From: Bolinopsis microptera
Taxonomy: Eukaryota > Ctenophora > Tentaculata > Lobata > Bolinopsidae
DNA length: 60,000 nt
Assembly: GCF_026151205.1 (NCBI RefSeq)
Contig: NC_087083.1
Span: 12,028,944 to 12,088,943 of the forward strand
Direction: 5' to 3'
Under the pieces are notes generated by a model, which had not been told where the DNA came from, ran no database searches, and saw only the letters and a program-made list of their open reading frames with translations. How positions within the stretch are numbered: the stretch's first letter is position 1; each line of letters opens with the position of its first letter. This document shows, in pieces, positions 44,041 through 57,200 of this stretch. Made by a program: the position numbers and the translations under genes.

Positions 44041-46010
44041 CATACAAGTCTTTAATTTCATGATTATATTTCCAATGTGACCATGACTCGTATAATCAGT
44101 GACATAAAATTAATTTTGTGTAATATTATTATAACTAACAACTATTTAAAAAGAATACGCCTACGAAATTATAAAATATGGAATAATGATTAGAAATTAT
44201 TTTTACAACTATCCCCCGTGGCGAATACCATTTTTATCGGTAATTCGACCGTTTGAGGTTGCATTGTTCTTCATTTTCAGTTGGCATCAGTATTAATTAA
44301 GTCTCACAGCTGTAGTCTCAATGAGATTACCATTTCAAAAAAGCTCCAGCGAGACATAGATTAAAAGATACGGTTATTTTTAGATGAGCTGCATTTTTTG
44401 TAGTTTGGGACCCTCCGATGAGACAGCTCAATAGATATAGTTATTTTTAGATGAGCTAATTTATGGTTTTGTGTCTCAATTGGGGGACCTCCCCTAAAAT
44501 ATAATTATAATCAAAATCTGCATAAAACCAAAAAGCCAAAAGTATTATACATATTCCTGCACTCCAACAACATCAAGCATTTCAGTAACTATTCTTAAGA
44601 ATTATTTTTGGGATGCAGCTGCACCACATCGCCACATATCCTCGCATCAGTCACCTGTCGAATTTATAAAAGATTTAAAAGGAACTCACTTTGACTCTGA
44701 TAACGCGACATACTGACTGCACCACGTGACTCAAAGTTAGCTGGCTGAGACTAACCGCTTTTCTCAAATCTCTATATAAACGTTTCCTCCAAGCTCTCTG
44801 TTATATCATTTCGAGTTATATCCTTCAAAATTTGTTGCATTGCGGTTTGCGATCCGGGGGAGAGTCATGTGATTTGAGCGTATTTAAAAATCGTATAATT
44901 TTAAAGACTTCGTCTGTGGATAGATCCAATCAGAGAACTGAATTGTAACTTTTACGACTTATATCATAGGCAGAACGTTAAATACGACTGTCTAACTAAG
45001 ATAGTGCTCTTGAGTGTAGTTGAGAGCAGCTACAGGGGAGTCATTCTGAGATATTGCTCTGTGGTTTTGTTCGGTATGTCAGTGTTGGATGATTTTATTG
45101 GTTACTGAAAGATGTTACTGGTTACTTGGTGGTATTACTGGTTACTTGGTGGTGATACATGAAGTAGATGTTAGTATTACTAGATGGTGTGTATTGTTAC
45201 AAGGATATGAGACTGGTTACTAAAAGATTTGTTACTAGTTGCACACTCTTTCCTGATTTGTGGACTGGACTTTTGAGAGTTTTACTCTGAATCGTAACAA
45301 TTTTATGTGTAAGAATTACAATAAGATGCAATTTTTCCGGAAGTATTGACTTTTTAATGCTTTCAAACCGTTTTAAAATCTCTAAGAGGGAACGGATCAC
45401 GTATTGAAATTGGTTAAAGTTCTAAGAGAAGAGAGCACGTTTTAAAATCATTTTCGAGTAAAACTCATTTTCTCACTCTCAAATTTCATTACACTCAAGT
45501 ATATAAAGAAATTTCGATTTGATTCTCAATGATGATGTGTCATTGAAAGAGAAAAATACTTTTAAACACAAAAATATCCATTATCTCCGCTGACGCAGAA
45601 TTTTGTATTCCTCCTTTTTGTTTGTAAGATTTAAATTATGTAGATAGGATTTCACATAGACGTTGTTCAAGCTGCGACTTGCAACAAACCATTTACCTTG
45701 CTATCACGAGGTTGACTCGATTGCCACTTAAGAGTCAATGGTAATCGTTTCTGTTATTTATGTCACCATAACTCCAGTTTGATAGGCTTTGTTTTACTGG
45801 CATTTTATTGGGAATCATTTTATGTGTCTTCTTGCATTTTCGAATCCCGTCAGGGTTTAAAGATAGATTTTTTTAAAGATTATAAATGTAAACTCTTGAA
45901 GCGTGCCGGCATGTATTTACCCAAGCTTAAACCGATTCTTTATTTTAATTTGTCGTACCGAACAGGTGTTAAACTGCTCGGTTCAGCAATGATATCCTCC
46001 AACCTGGGTT
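44041..46010. other. Intergenic; no gene seen
   Basis: Contains a duplicated TATTTTTAGATGAGCT block (about 44370 and 44443), tandem TACTGGTTACTTGGTGG-like units (about 45115-45150), and only short ORFs. Confidence 0.4.
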
Positions 46011-46018
46011 GAAATGTA

Positions 46019-46100
46019 TCACGTGACCCCTTATACCAGTGTCACGTGACCCGATAGGCCGTTATTCCATGGTCACGTGTGATGTGCGGCAGCACGTGCG
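46019..46100. promoter_or_regulatory. Four E-boxes upstream of the CSTF1-like gene
   Basis: ATCACGTGAC (46018-46027), GTCACGTGAC (46041-46050), GTCACGTG (about 46071) and GCACGTGC (about 46091), within 80 bp and about 0.7 kb upstream of the predicted start codon. A plausible promoter-proximal cluster (inference). Confidence 0.5.
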
Positions 46101-46180
46101 AAACCAGGAAAAAGTGTGCTCGTCTGTCTTTACAGTGCCATTAAAAAGTTAGGTGCGGGAAACACCCCCTCGCACATGTG

Positions 46181-46206
46181 GAGAGAGAGAGAGAGGGATA
46201 ATAGTT

Positions 46207-46240
<34 letters not shown>
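46181..46240. repeat. (GA)n microsatellite
   Basis: Two runs of GA dinucleotides, broken by GGATAATAGTTGT. Confidence 0.9.
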
Positions 46241-46243
<3 letters not shown>

Positions 46244-46754
46244 ACATGTAATAAAAATAACACGCGTTATAGATCTTGTTAACTGATGAGAGAGAGAGAA
46301 CAGTGCCATTATAGTTAGAAGGTCCTGATCGGAGCTGTAGAACTTTCTGAAAAGGGGAAATGTCATGCTCTCTCCCCCCGTCTCCTTTACAATAGGAAGT
46401 TGGTATTACCTCCCATGTGACAAGGAGCTCTCCCATTATCTCGCCTGCTTTACCGGCCACATGGACACAGTCCTCTCACATGGGCACACTCCTCAGTCCT
46501 CACCCTCCACTCTTATTCTACCACTTTTCTTTCTGATCCGACTGATTTTCAATCGGAGGGACTTTTTCTGTTGTTGCACCTCGTTTGTTAAGGGATTAGT
46601 TGGTATTTCATATTATTCATCAGCTGTTATAATTTCGAAAATATACTATACTTTCGTTTTTGATCACTTGACAATAACACTATATTATCCCGTTGGTATT
46701 ACTTAATTGTAATGATGTAACCGATCTATTAACATATCATAATTGTTTAGCAAT

Positions 46755-49700
46755 ATGAACGGAAAGCGAGTAACACCCTTCCAGAGTTGGTTAGACTGGA
46801 ACCCAGAACACCGCATGTTATACAGATTCATTATCAGGTAATTAATTAACTAATTAATTACTTTACTACTTACTTAATTATTGTGATTATGTTGTCCAAG
46901 GACCAAGTTGTTAGATAAGTTGCACGGAAAATTAATCCAAGAACTTGGTCCTTGGACACCTCTAGAACTTGATTTACCTTGAACAAAACTTAACATTTTA
47001 TTAATTTTGCTTCATATTTTAGATTATCAGTTGGTGAAAATGTTGTTGAGGCTTTAATTTTTTATTAGTAATTAAAGTTTTTTATGATAAGATGTAATGA
47101 ATGTTGGTTGGATGTACACATATAAGTTTAATGTGGTATAACCAGCTCAGTGTGGTCTGCTATAAATCCAATATGATATGCTCATGTTGAATCTTATAAA
47201 TAACAAAACTTAAACCGACTAAGTTAACATCATAATTGATACCTTGCTCTACAACAGGTGTCCATTTATGTCCAATAAGAACGCGAACGGTTTCAAAATT
47301 TTCCATTAAGGAAACTTTTCTCAAACCATTTTCCCGCCAGTCCCTCATGAACAAACATTCTGAAAATATTACAAACGGCCACAGACACCAATAACATGGC
47401 TGCTTTACCTTCCACAGACTTTTCAAAGCACGAAAAGTTCACATTATCGGTTATAATTAAGTAAGTCTGCTAGAACGAGGAGTACCATGAGTAAATTGCA
47501 CGCCTTCCTGGGTGATTGGACTGGTTAGTTCTATAACTACTATTATAATTACTTATTTAGATCTGGTAGAGTTGGAAAAATGAACTGAAAAGGTTATAAC
47601 TTGATGTGGTTTATCCCCACGAGCTAAATTCGGATGAACTTCAAATGTCACATATGTTCATTAATAAAGTCTCATGATATATGAGTTTTAATGGTATCCC
47701 CCGATTGTTAGTTCCTGAAAAGGATCTGTTGCTATTTTGGCAGTTTGCCAGTCTACAATACACTTGGTCACGTGACACCCCGTACGATCCCCTGTGGAAC
47801 TTTCTGGAAGCCACCATGAAGCTGAAAAACTGTGGAAAAGTTAAAAACAGCTAGGTTTATGTGTGGACAGGACATGGGGAGAGTTCAGTGGCTTTGTATA
47901 GGTCGGAGCATGCCTTTATCAGGTTTTATGGACTTCTCACCAACTCCCCGGCTCCGGCAGGCCGTGCTCGGTGAACTTCTGAAAAACTCCAATCAAAACC
48001 GAGGCATTTAAACAGCTTCGAGACGGGAATAAGTACCATTTAGCTTTCAAATCCTTAGAGGTGGTATGCTATATATAGAGCTGTGACATAAGGGCCCTGT
48101 AGAAAGTGGCGCCTTATTGAGTTTAGTGAATGAGATAATTCGATGAGATGGCATTACTGGTGCGGCGAAGCGTGAACCGCTAAAAGGGGGGTCACGGTGC
48201 TCCTCCTACTTACTCGATGTGTCTTTTCCTGAGATTTAATTACCGTTTACAAATAATTTGAATGGTCGGTAATTTTTTAATGTCTGAAATGAAAGTAAGT
48301 TTCATTCTAATTGTGTCCAGATTAAATAAATTGGATTTAGGAGCAGTCTAGACCACGGTATTATGAGGTACAACCTACCAACCAGCACTAAACCTGTCTC
48401 AGTTTGAGTCGGTGTGTCGATATGTTTAGTTGTATTTGTTTCTACCTTTCTCAGGCCATTGTGTGGGTCAAAGTAATGATTTTATTCTTATTTTTGGGAG
48501 TAATTTTTACCGTAATTTAAGTCTAAGTTTTATGCACCGTACCGTTACCAAATAATGGGTTTATTTTTTATTTTGGGTGTGATTTTTATCAAGGAGGTAA
48601 TGATTAGACATTGGTTGTTACCTTCACCACGCACTGAAACAGTAATTAATTGTTGAGATGTTGAACTACTCTCCTAACTGGTTAATTAATTGGATAATTA
48701 CATTTCAGTCAGCTTCACTTTGACGGTCTGAGTACGATAGCCCTGGTCCTGGCCCAGTCCCTCCACCAGATCAACAGTGTTAAACCCAGCAACGATCTCA
48801 GTCAATTAGTCAGCATGTGTGTACAGTGGGGACAACAGGCTGGCAACTCTACTGGTTTGTTAATCTATTTGTTTCTCTTTCACTATTTCTTTCACTTTCT
48901 CTTTCACTTTATATCCTTGTAATTTTTCTCTCGCTCTTGGTATTGTGTAAATTATCTTAGTACTTTCCTCATTGTTAATCTTGAGTGCTAGTTTGAAGTT
49001 TGCTAGTATCAAATGTTGCGATCTGTAATCATTTGCCCAAAGTGTGAGATGAATATTTTCATTTCATTTGTCAATATTGCCTGAAAAATCTCCAGGGTAC
49101 ACGATGAATATTTTCATTTCATATGTAAATATTGGTTGAAATACAAATGCGATCACTTTCTATTAAAAACTGTTTCACATATTGATCACAGTCATGGTTC
49201 ATTAGAAATTAGTTTCACTCTAATCTAGTTTTTCACAATATGGCTTCTCCCCGGCCGTTGTCACTGCAATACCCAATATACTGTATCATGCAACTGGTAA
49301 TAAATCGGTCAATCTTAATCCAATTTTCACAGCTATTTTGAGGTCAATTTTCCGACGTTTCCTATCCTATCAAGTCTCTTTTAATGTAATAGAGAAAAAT
49401 ACAATTAATTCAGACGTGTTTTCTCACGCTATTGTTATATTGGAAATGTCTTGGCATAGCACGGGTGAAGAAACTAGAATATTCTGCACCCACTCTGCCC
49501 TAGAATTTACAGAGTCAAAGAATTATTTGAGGGATTTTAGAACTAAGATTCGTTAGAAATAAGATGAAGCGCATGCTAATATTTATCCGGGTAGCAACTG
49601 GCTTTCAGCCGGTCACTGACCGGCTCTACGCTTCTGAACCAAAATATTTGCCAGCAATTATTCAACTATGCCATGTAACGGTGACCACATGCGCAGTGAA

Positions 49701-50457
49701 TCCGGGTATTCGGGAGGATATTTTGGTGATTTCATCCTAATGTCTTAGAACATAGATGTTAAGAATAAATCCTCCTGTAAATGAAGGAGATTTAAAAATG
49801 CGTGGATTGTCGACAGGCCACCCTGAAAACTGTTGACGGTTTACAGTATCTATCACCGTCTGATCAAGTGATAAGACCCAAAAAGTGATGCAATGAAAAT
49901 TTAGCCCTGTTGAGAAGGGTGCTGGGTGCACGAGGTGTCAAAGTTCAAAAACCTGACAACTGTTTTTTATCAGATCTGTCAATCAGCTGGTCCGATTGGA
50001 AGCTGTCAATAAGTAGAGTTAACGAGATATCCAATGAACTGATAGTGGGGGGAACAGCTGGGCTCTGTAGTAGGGCACCATATCTCACCACGTGCATGTG
50101 GCTGTGAGGATCACAAACTCCCTCTCTCAAAATATCCCGCACTATATCGCACTTTATCGTACTATATCGCACTTTATCGCACCTAGCATTTAGTCCTTGA
50201 ATGACCCTGCTCTTTCCCATAACTGCACAACATACTAAGTCTATAATACGTAGCAGGCTCATAACATCACTACCTGGTATTAGAATTAGCATTTATCACT
50301 TAACCCCCAGTGTCCACTAATACCGGCCTAGTTGTCAGAGTGTGAAAGGCTTGTTTTCCAGCTCTGTGTTGACAGAGGGGTTCAAGGTTTCCTCGGATTT
50401 GAGACGCCCTGTTCCGCTCGTCAGAGCTGGCTAAACGTGTATTATTGTATATCATGT

Positions 50458-50488
<31 letters not shown>

Positions 50489-51202
50489 TGAGAGTGAGAG
50501 TGAGAGAGAGAGTGAGAGAGAGGGAGAGTTCTGCTTTTATACTTATAGCTCCTTTTAAAATGCCCTCTATCTTGGCTTGTAGCTGTTAACTTGTGGTACG
50601 AATAAAGGCGGGTAAGCTCTGAGATTTGATATAAATGTCATTATTACCGTTTCCTATACCTTATCGGACCAGTCAACATATATCAGATATTATCATGTAT
50701 ACTAGTGCAATTGAGCAGTCTTCAAGTCTCCACTGTCTTATCACAGACCCATATAACCGACACTAAATCATAGTTTAACCCTTTCTGACACGTATTTTAA
50801 GTAGCTATTTGCTCTGCACGTATTTATCTTGAAAGAGACGGAAACCTGTGCTGAATTCCTCGGCTCACCCAACATTTTCATACTCTTCAAATGGGAACAG
50901 CTCGTGGTATTGTGGGGTTTCCCTCAGCCGCTCTCAGCCGTGCCACGTAGGGAGAATATTCGGAACATAGAGAGTCTGGGAGAGTTTAGCTGAGTTTTAA
51001 AGAGGTGCAAACAGCTGATTTGTTGGGATCTAGACCGCAGGGGAGGGAGAGTGTGCTGGTCAGATATGTGTCATCCCTCTACACTTTCTTCTCTCTAGCA
51101 GAGGGGAGAGAGAGTTTGAGAGAGAGAGTGAGAGAGAGAGAGAGGGAGAGAGGGAGACAGATGTTGAAATGTTGTTTCCCTCCCGTCCCCTCTCTCCCCT
51201 TT

Positions 51203-51246
<44 letters not shown>

Positions 51247-54200
51247 TCTCTCTGGCTCCCCCTCATACAGCTCCATCTCTGTCAATCAAGTGTTTAAAAT
51301 TCTAAAATCTGTCATGATCAAAATGAAGAGTTTAATGACGAGCCAAAAAATAACCAGAATCTTTGCTGGTATTAAAGTCTCAACTTGTCACAGCCATAAC
51401 CGATTACCGAGTTAGAGGAATGAACATACCACGGTGCAGTATGATATTATGGTGGGTTATATTTATCATGATTGGAGTTATTGGGTTAAGCGACAATTTT
51501 CATACCCGGGAAGCGAAGAGTTTAGCTGTGTGCCTCATTAAAAAGATCGCTATCAAACCTGCGATTATATAAGTATCTCTTTAAATAGGTAAACGTTTTT
51601 GGCTGAGTGCAGAGCATCAAAAATGTTTATCCACCAATCGCAAGCTCTCGTACAAATCCTCATATCAAAAATCTTCGACCTCTCTGATTTAGCGTAAGAT
51701 AGCATTTGTAGTTATGCGATGCTCAGTAAACCATCATGTTCAATCAATCTACAAAAATATGCTGTGCCAGGAAGTGCTGCCTATTGGTTTATCTCTGTCA
51801 CGTGTGTCAGGAAGTGCTTCCTATTGGTTTATCTCTGTCACGTGTGCCAGGGAGTGCTGCCTATTGGTTTATCTCTGTCACGTGTGCCAGGAAGTGCTGC
51901 CTATTGGTTTATCTCTGTCACGTGTGCCAGGAAGTGCTGCCTATTGGTTTATCTCTGTCACGTGTGCCAGGAAGTGCTGCCTATTGGTTTATCTCTGTCA
52001 CGTGTGCCAGGAAGTGCTGCCTATTGGTTTATCTCTGTCACGTGTGCCAGGAAGTGCTGCCTATTGGTTTATCTCTGTCACGTGTGCCATGAAGTGCTGC
52101 CTATTGGTTTATCTCTGTCACGTGTGCCAGGAAGTGCTGCCTATTGGTTTATCTCTGTCACGTGTGCCAGGAAGTGCTGCCTATTGGTTTATCTCTGTCA
52201 CGTGTGCCAGGAAGTGCTGCCTATTGGTTTATCTCTGTCACGTGTGCCAGGAAGTGCTGCCTATTGGTTTATCTCTGTCACGTGTGCCAGGGAGTGCTGC
52301 CTATTGGTTTATCTCTGTCACGTGTGCCAGGGAGTACTGCCTATTGGTTTATCTCTGTCACGTGTCGAATAATTTTTTCCAGTTTTCAGGTCTAGTAGTT
52401 AAGCCTGTTATGTGATAATGAAAGATATTCTGTGAAATATATTAGTGCTTAATTCTTGGTTGATTATTTAACGCAATAATATCTGTATCCTTTAGAATTC
52501 TGTCAGCAAGAAGCAGTAATGAAATTTGTTTCTTGGGATTGCAAACCAAGTTCTAAGAAAAATTGTGAAAATAACCTGTTCCATAATTTCTGGTCGGGCT
52601 GAAAAAAGCTGATTGGTTTTCTGTATAACATCAATAATTAACATCCAGATACATATATATTGTTTATTGGTGAACTACATAGAAAGATTTGCATCACGAG
52701 CCAGTTAATCAATCTAGTGCGTCATTCCTGTTTAACAAAAATTTCAATAATTTTCTTGGGATCACTGACGAAAGCAAATTTGCTTACATATAATAGTTCA
52801 TATATCACGGCTTTTAGAAATAAATTTGCAATAATTTAGATACTAAAATGATGGTGAACTTACAGTGGGTTCCTACAGAGTGCTGTATGAGTAATGCAAA
52901 TGATCTCCGGTCAAGTCAATCTTGGATTTAAGATTATACCCGAAGAAGATTAGTTCCCGTATTGGCGTATTTGTCCCTATTTCACATTCGGTAACACGAA
53001 CTTGTGCTTATTTGTTCACGAATGTATCTCTGTGAAACTTCAAACATGCCCTCAACATTTCACTTATCCAGCTAATTATCAAATTATCAAGTTACCCAAT
53101 TAAATGTAAACTAGCGGATAAGACGAAGCAGACACTGAAAACAAGGAGAGTGGGACGGTCGACCCAATTAATTACATAATGACGCTAATTAGCTAATTAC
53201 AGACGTTAGCTCCGTAATCACTGTCGTTTATATTCACGTGGGTGCTCACAGTATGAATGTCCACCCCTGTAAAAAATGGCACAATAAAGAAAAAATAAGT
53301 TTTTTGCTACACACATCTCCAATGTTCTCCCGAAACTTTTTATCGTGTGATAAATTGGGCGCCTTTAATCTCCATATCTCAATATTCAATACCTCAGCTA
53401 TTAATACTATCTATGTATAGTGATTGTTAAAGTAACAGGAGTTAGGAACGTTTGAACTTTAAAAGATTACTTTAAAAGATTTCTTTAATGTTTAATAACG
53501 CCCAATTATTATTGCAGCATTCAGCCCAGTTTTGAAGCCTCAGGCTACGCTAGCTTTCTCTCCTATTCGACACACGGACATGCTCGGAGCTCTCTCTCAA
53601 AACAAGGTATTTTTAATGAAAAGAGAATTTATTTCACTTTCACTTTCTTAATTTCACTCGATCGAACTATCGAACCCTCCCATTAACTATTTATACGTCA
53701 TATCATAAACCCATTTCGTCATTTAACTGTCAAATCTCATTGTAGAGCCGAGAATTTACTACATGTTCTAACCCATCATGAGACGGATTAAAGAAATTCC
53801 TTATCCACTGATTCCTTGTTACACACACCAACACGCTCCAACTCAACTAGATACCCACCACTCCGTCAGCGTTTAGACAATCCGGTCCAAACACAAGGAT
53901 TTCTTCTTGACAGCGCCTATAAAAACGATAATGAGTTGGCTAACACAAAACGGATAAAGAATCTTTACATCCGTTTACCGAAAAGTAAATTAAGCATGAA
54001 CACTGAATAGCTGGGTAGAGCTACGTGGATATTACGATAAAGATTCCTTATCGAATCTAACTCTTCTAACTTGGAGGTCACTGGGTGCCGCGCACCGCCC
54101 CGTCTCCATAGCGACAGTAGCTGTAACTATGGGCTGTACAATGAGTTGAGTATTGTTGCTACAGCAGGGGATAAAGACGTGGTTAATGATTTATTGACAT

Positions 54201-57200
54201 AGTCTGGCAAATATCTTTAATCTTTTCTGTAGGAGCTAGTTAGAAGGGCGAGGCAGTTAAACAGTTAAAATTAGCTGTGGAGACTCTATCTAGTGGCTGT
54301 GTGGAGCCATTGTAGTGTGGGTTTGAGGTGAAGTTGTGGTGAAGTTGTGGTGAAGTTGAGGTGTAGTTGTGGTGTAGTTGTGGTGTAGTTGTGGTGTAGT
54401 TGTGGTGTAGTTGTGGTGTAGTTGGTGGTGTAGTTGTGGTGTAGTTGTGGTGTAGTTGTGGTGTAGTTGTGGTGTAGTTGGTGGTGTAGTTGTGGTGTAG
54501 TTGTGGTGTAGTTGTGGTGAAGTTGAGGTGTAGTTGTGGTGTAGTTGTGGTGTAGTTGTGGTGTAGTTGTGGTGTAGTTGTGGTGTAGTTGGTGGTGTAG
54601 TTGTGGTGTAGTTGTGGTGTAGTTGTGGTGTAGTTGTGGTGTAGTTGTGGTGTAGTTGTGGTGAAGTTGAGGTGTAGTTGTGGTGTAGTTGTGGTGTAGT
54701 TGAGGTGTAGTTGGTGGGTATGAAGTCTGCTAATCAGATTGTTGAGCACCCTGTTTTACCTCAATCTAAACACGGTGTATTGTCTTACCCTGTTTTACCT
54801 CAATCTAAACACGGTGTATTGTCTTACCCTGTCTTACCTCAATCTAAACACGGTGTATTGTCTTACCCTGTCTTACCTCAATCTAAACACGGTGTATTGT
54901 CTTACCCTGTTTTACCTCAATCTAAACACGGTGTATTGGGTTGAGGGTATAGTTTTTAGTTATCTTAAGTGCTAAAGGTCAGCTTTTTTCATTTGGGTAT
55001 TTCTTTGTCAGCGTCAGGTTGTCTGGGAAAGGCCTATCAGTAACATCTTTTAAATGGAACGAGAAAAGTGATGTCTAAATTTGTTCTCAACTTGATAAAG
55101 CGAACAAAGGCAGTTTCTTTTCGTAGCTCAGTAGTTTTGCGATGTAGTTAATTTGGGATTTTCACCTTTTCGTTTTCACCTTCGTCCATCAGGCCAACAT
55201 TTCACCACATAATTATCATTATTATGACAATTAAAATTTGAAATATTTTGCAAGCACTAGACGGTATTCAAATCATGTACGTCTTCACTCTACATCACTG
55301 TTAACAAGACATGTTTTTGAGTTAAGGTGATTTTTACTGAAGAAGTTCAAGCGCTGTGGGATATTTTCTTAAACACAAAAACAGTATATGGTCACTTTTA
55401 TTTTTGTTATGAAATGATGATAGAATAGTTCTTTTTAAATCTAATATCTGGTTATTAAAACTGCCCAATTATTTCAGAGCTCATATGAAGCCGAGTTAGT
55501 GATCCAGGACAATCTTATATCTGCAATGAGGAAACACAGGTAAAACTTTACCTCATTTTAGCTTGGAAACACCCGAAGATGTGATTATAATTCGCAAAAT
55601 CACTGATAAAACTGCAGCTAAAGTTTGCCACTGGCCGTTAATTCCGCCAAATTAATTGCTAATTTATTAATTATTCAGGTCTGATCTTGACAGGTCTCTG
55701 ATACAAGGACTATCCCCACCTCGAAACCCACCTTCTTCTTTACCTCTCCACATATTTGGTAAGTTATATTCTCCTCAGATTAAATACATTTTAGCTGAAT
55801 CAATTACATGATTAGAATCAGAAATTAAAAGGGGATTACATCATATCGGAATTTTATCGCATGTCGACAAATTTTATTTTCAAATTTTCTAGTCATTGAG
55901 CATTTCTTTTGCATGGTTTCTTTCGCACGCATCTTCATCATTATTTATTCATTATCTGCGCCAAATGATGGTTCCAAGTTTCCATTTTCTGACTTAAGAT
56001 TCTACAGAGACGGTAGGGCTGGGTGCACGTAGCGCGGCAGTGAGTCCAGGAGCACAAAGTGTGGCGGTCAGCCCCTCTAGCACACCACAGAACCCCACCC
56101 CTGACATGGTGTGCAGCCCTTCTATCTGTGTTCAGCTTAACGGATCACCTAACGGTGGGTGCTCAGTGCAGTTATTTTTCTAGATTCTTCCAGAATGTTC
56201 TAGATTTGTCTGGAATATTCAAGTTTATGAATTTCATATACGTGATCCATACCATGAAAATAAGGCTTTTGCTGGGCTTCTTTGATCCGAGGCCGAGGTT
56301 AACCAAGACAAAATCTCCAATTTTTCATTCTAATCAAGATGAATTATTGAACGATTGATTATTTGACTGCTCCTTCAGATACTGCTTTATGATAACGTAC
56401 ATAATCCATCAGTAAAGTCACGTGGTATAGTGGGTTGTGCCGATATCAATTATAAAAACTGTTGACAGATTCAGAGGCCCTTTTGCTTTGTAAAAATATT
56501 CCGTTCCACCTATTATAATCTTACCAAAAGTTAAACTTTGCACACCCTTTTAAAATTCGATGTTACAATTTATCTGATGCGAATGTTATTGAGTTTCAAA
56601 TCCTTTATTTTTCCTCTTGACAAAGAACACTTTGATAATTTCAAATTGAACACCACATTTGATATCGCCGCCCGCTTTTCATCAACATCAAATTTTGGTA
56701 ATAAGTTCATCATGGCCTTTGTTATAATAAGTATTAGTAACATGATAATATAGACATTCAACAATCGTGACTTATAACTTAATCACAGTCTGTGACCTCC
56801 AAACTGAACATCTAATTTTCAGAGAACACATCGCCTGGAAGCTTGTGCAATGCCTCCCTGGGACAGGAAAGTGGCACCGATGAGAGTACTAATTTTATCG
56901 GCAAGAAACGACCGAAGAGCGATGAGAGTATGGCTGAGTCTGGCGAGGAATCTCCTAAAAGGCAGTGCCAAAGGTAGGTTTCTAAAAAGGGGTTTCCGCT
57001 GGGCTTTCTTTTTATAAACAGGGCTTTTTGGTTAGTATGTTTTGTCGGATATTTCTGATATAATTCTGTGGATTAAGTTGAGCATTTGTTTAAATATTGT
57101 TTTATTTCAGCGATTCATCAAGTTCAGCTGAGCCTGTGTCTATAAAGAGCGAACAAGAAGGAAACCCTATTTCACCACAACTTTCATCATCTGCCGAAGA

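Larger units (their letters stand above)
48855..53517 (+). other. Large intron 2 of the CSTF1-like gene
   Basis: 4.7 kb with no further supported exon. It holds (GA)n/(CT)n microsatellites, a 10-bp-period stretch (ACTATATCGC / ACTTTATCGC, about 50141-50181) and the 15-copy 40-bp array. Confidence 0.5.

Noticed and set aside
51714-52415. Four overlapping plus-strand ORFs reading 'GLSLSRV' and 'AYWFISVTC' repeats
   Set aside because: A 40-bp minisatellite rotates through all frames and has no stop; no start, splice or family support.
54240-54975. Thr/Gln/Leu/His repeat ORF (minus) and 'YLNLNTVY' repeat ORFs (plus)
   Set aside because: Translations of the 11-bp and 39-bp intronic minisatellites inside the CSTF1-like gene.
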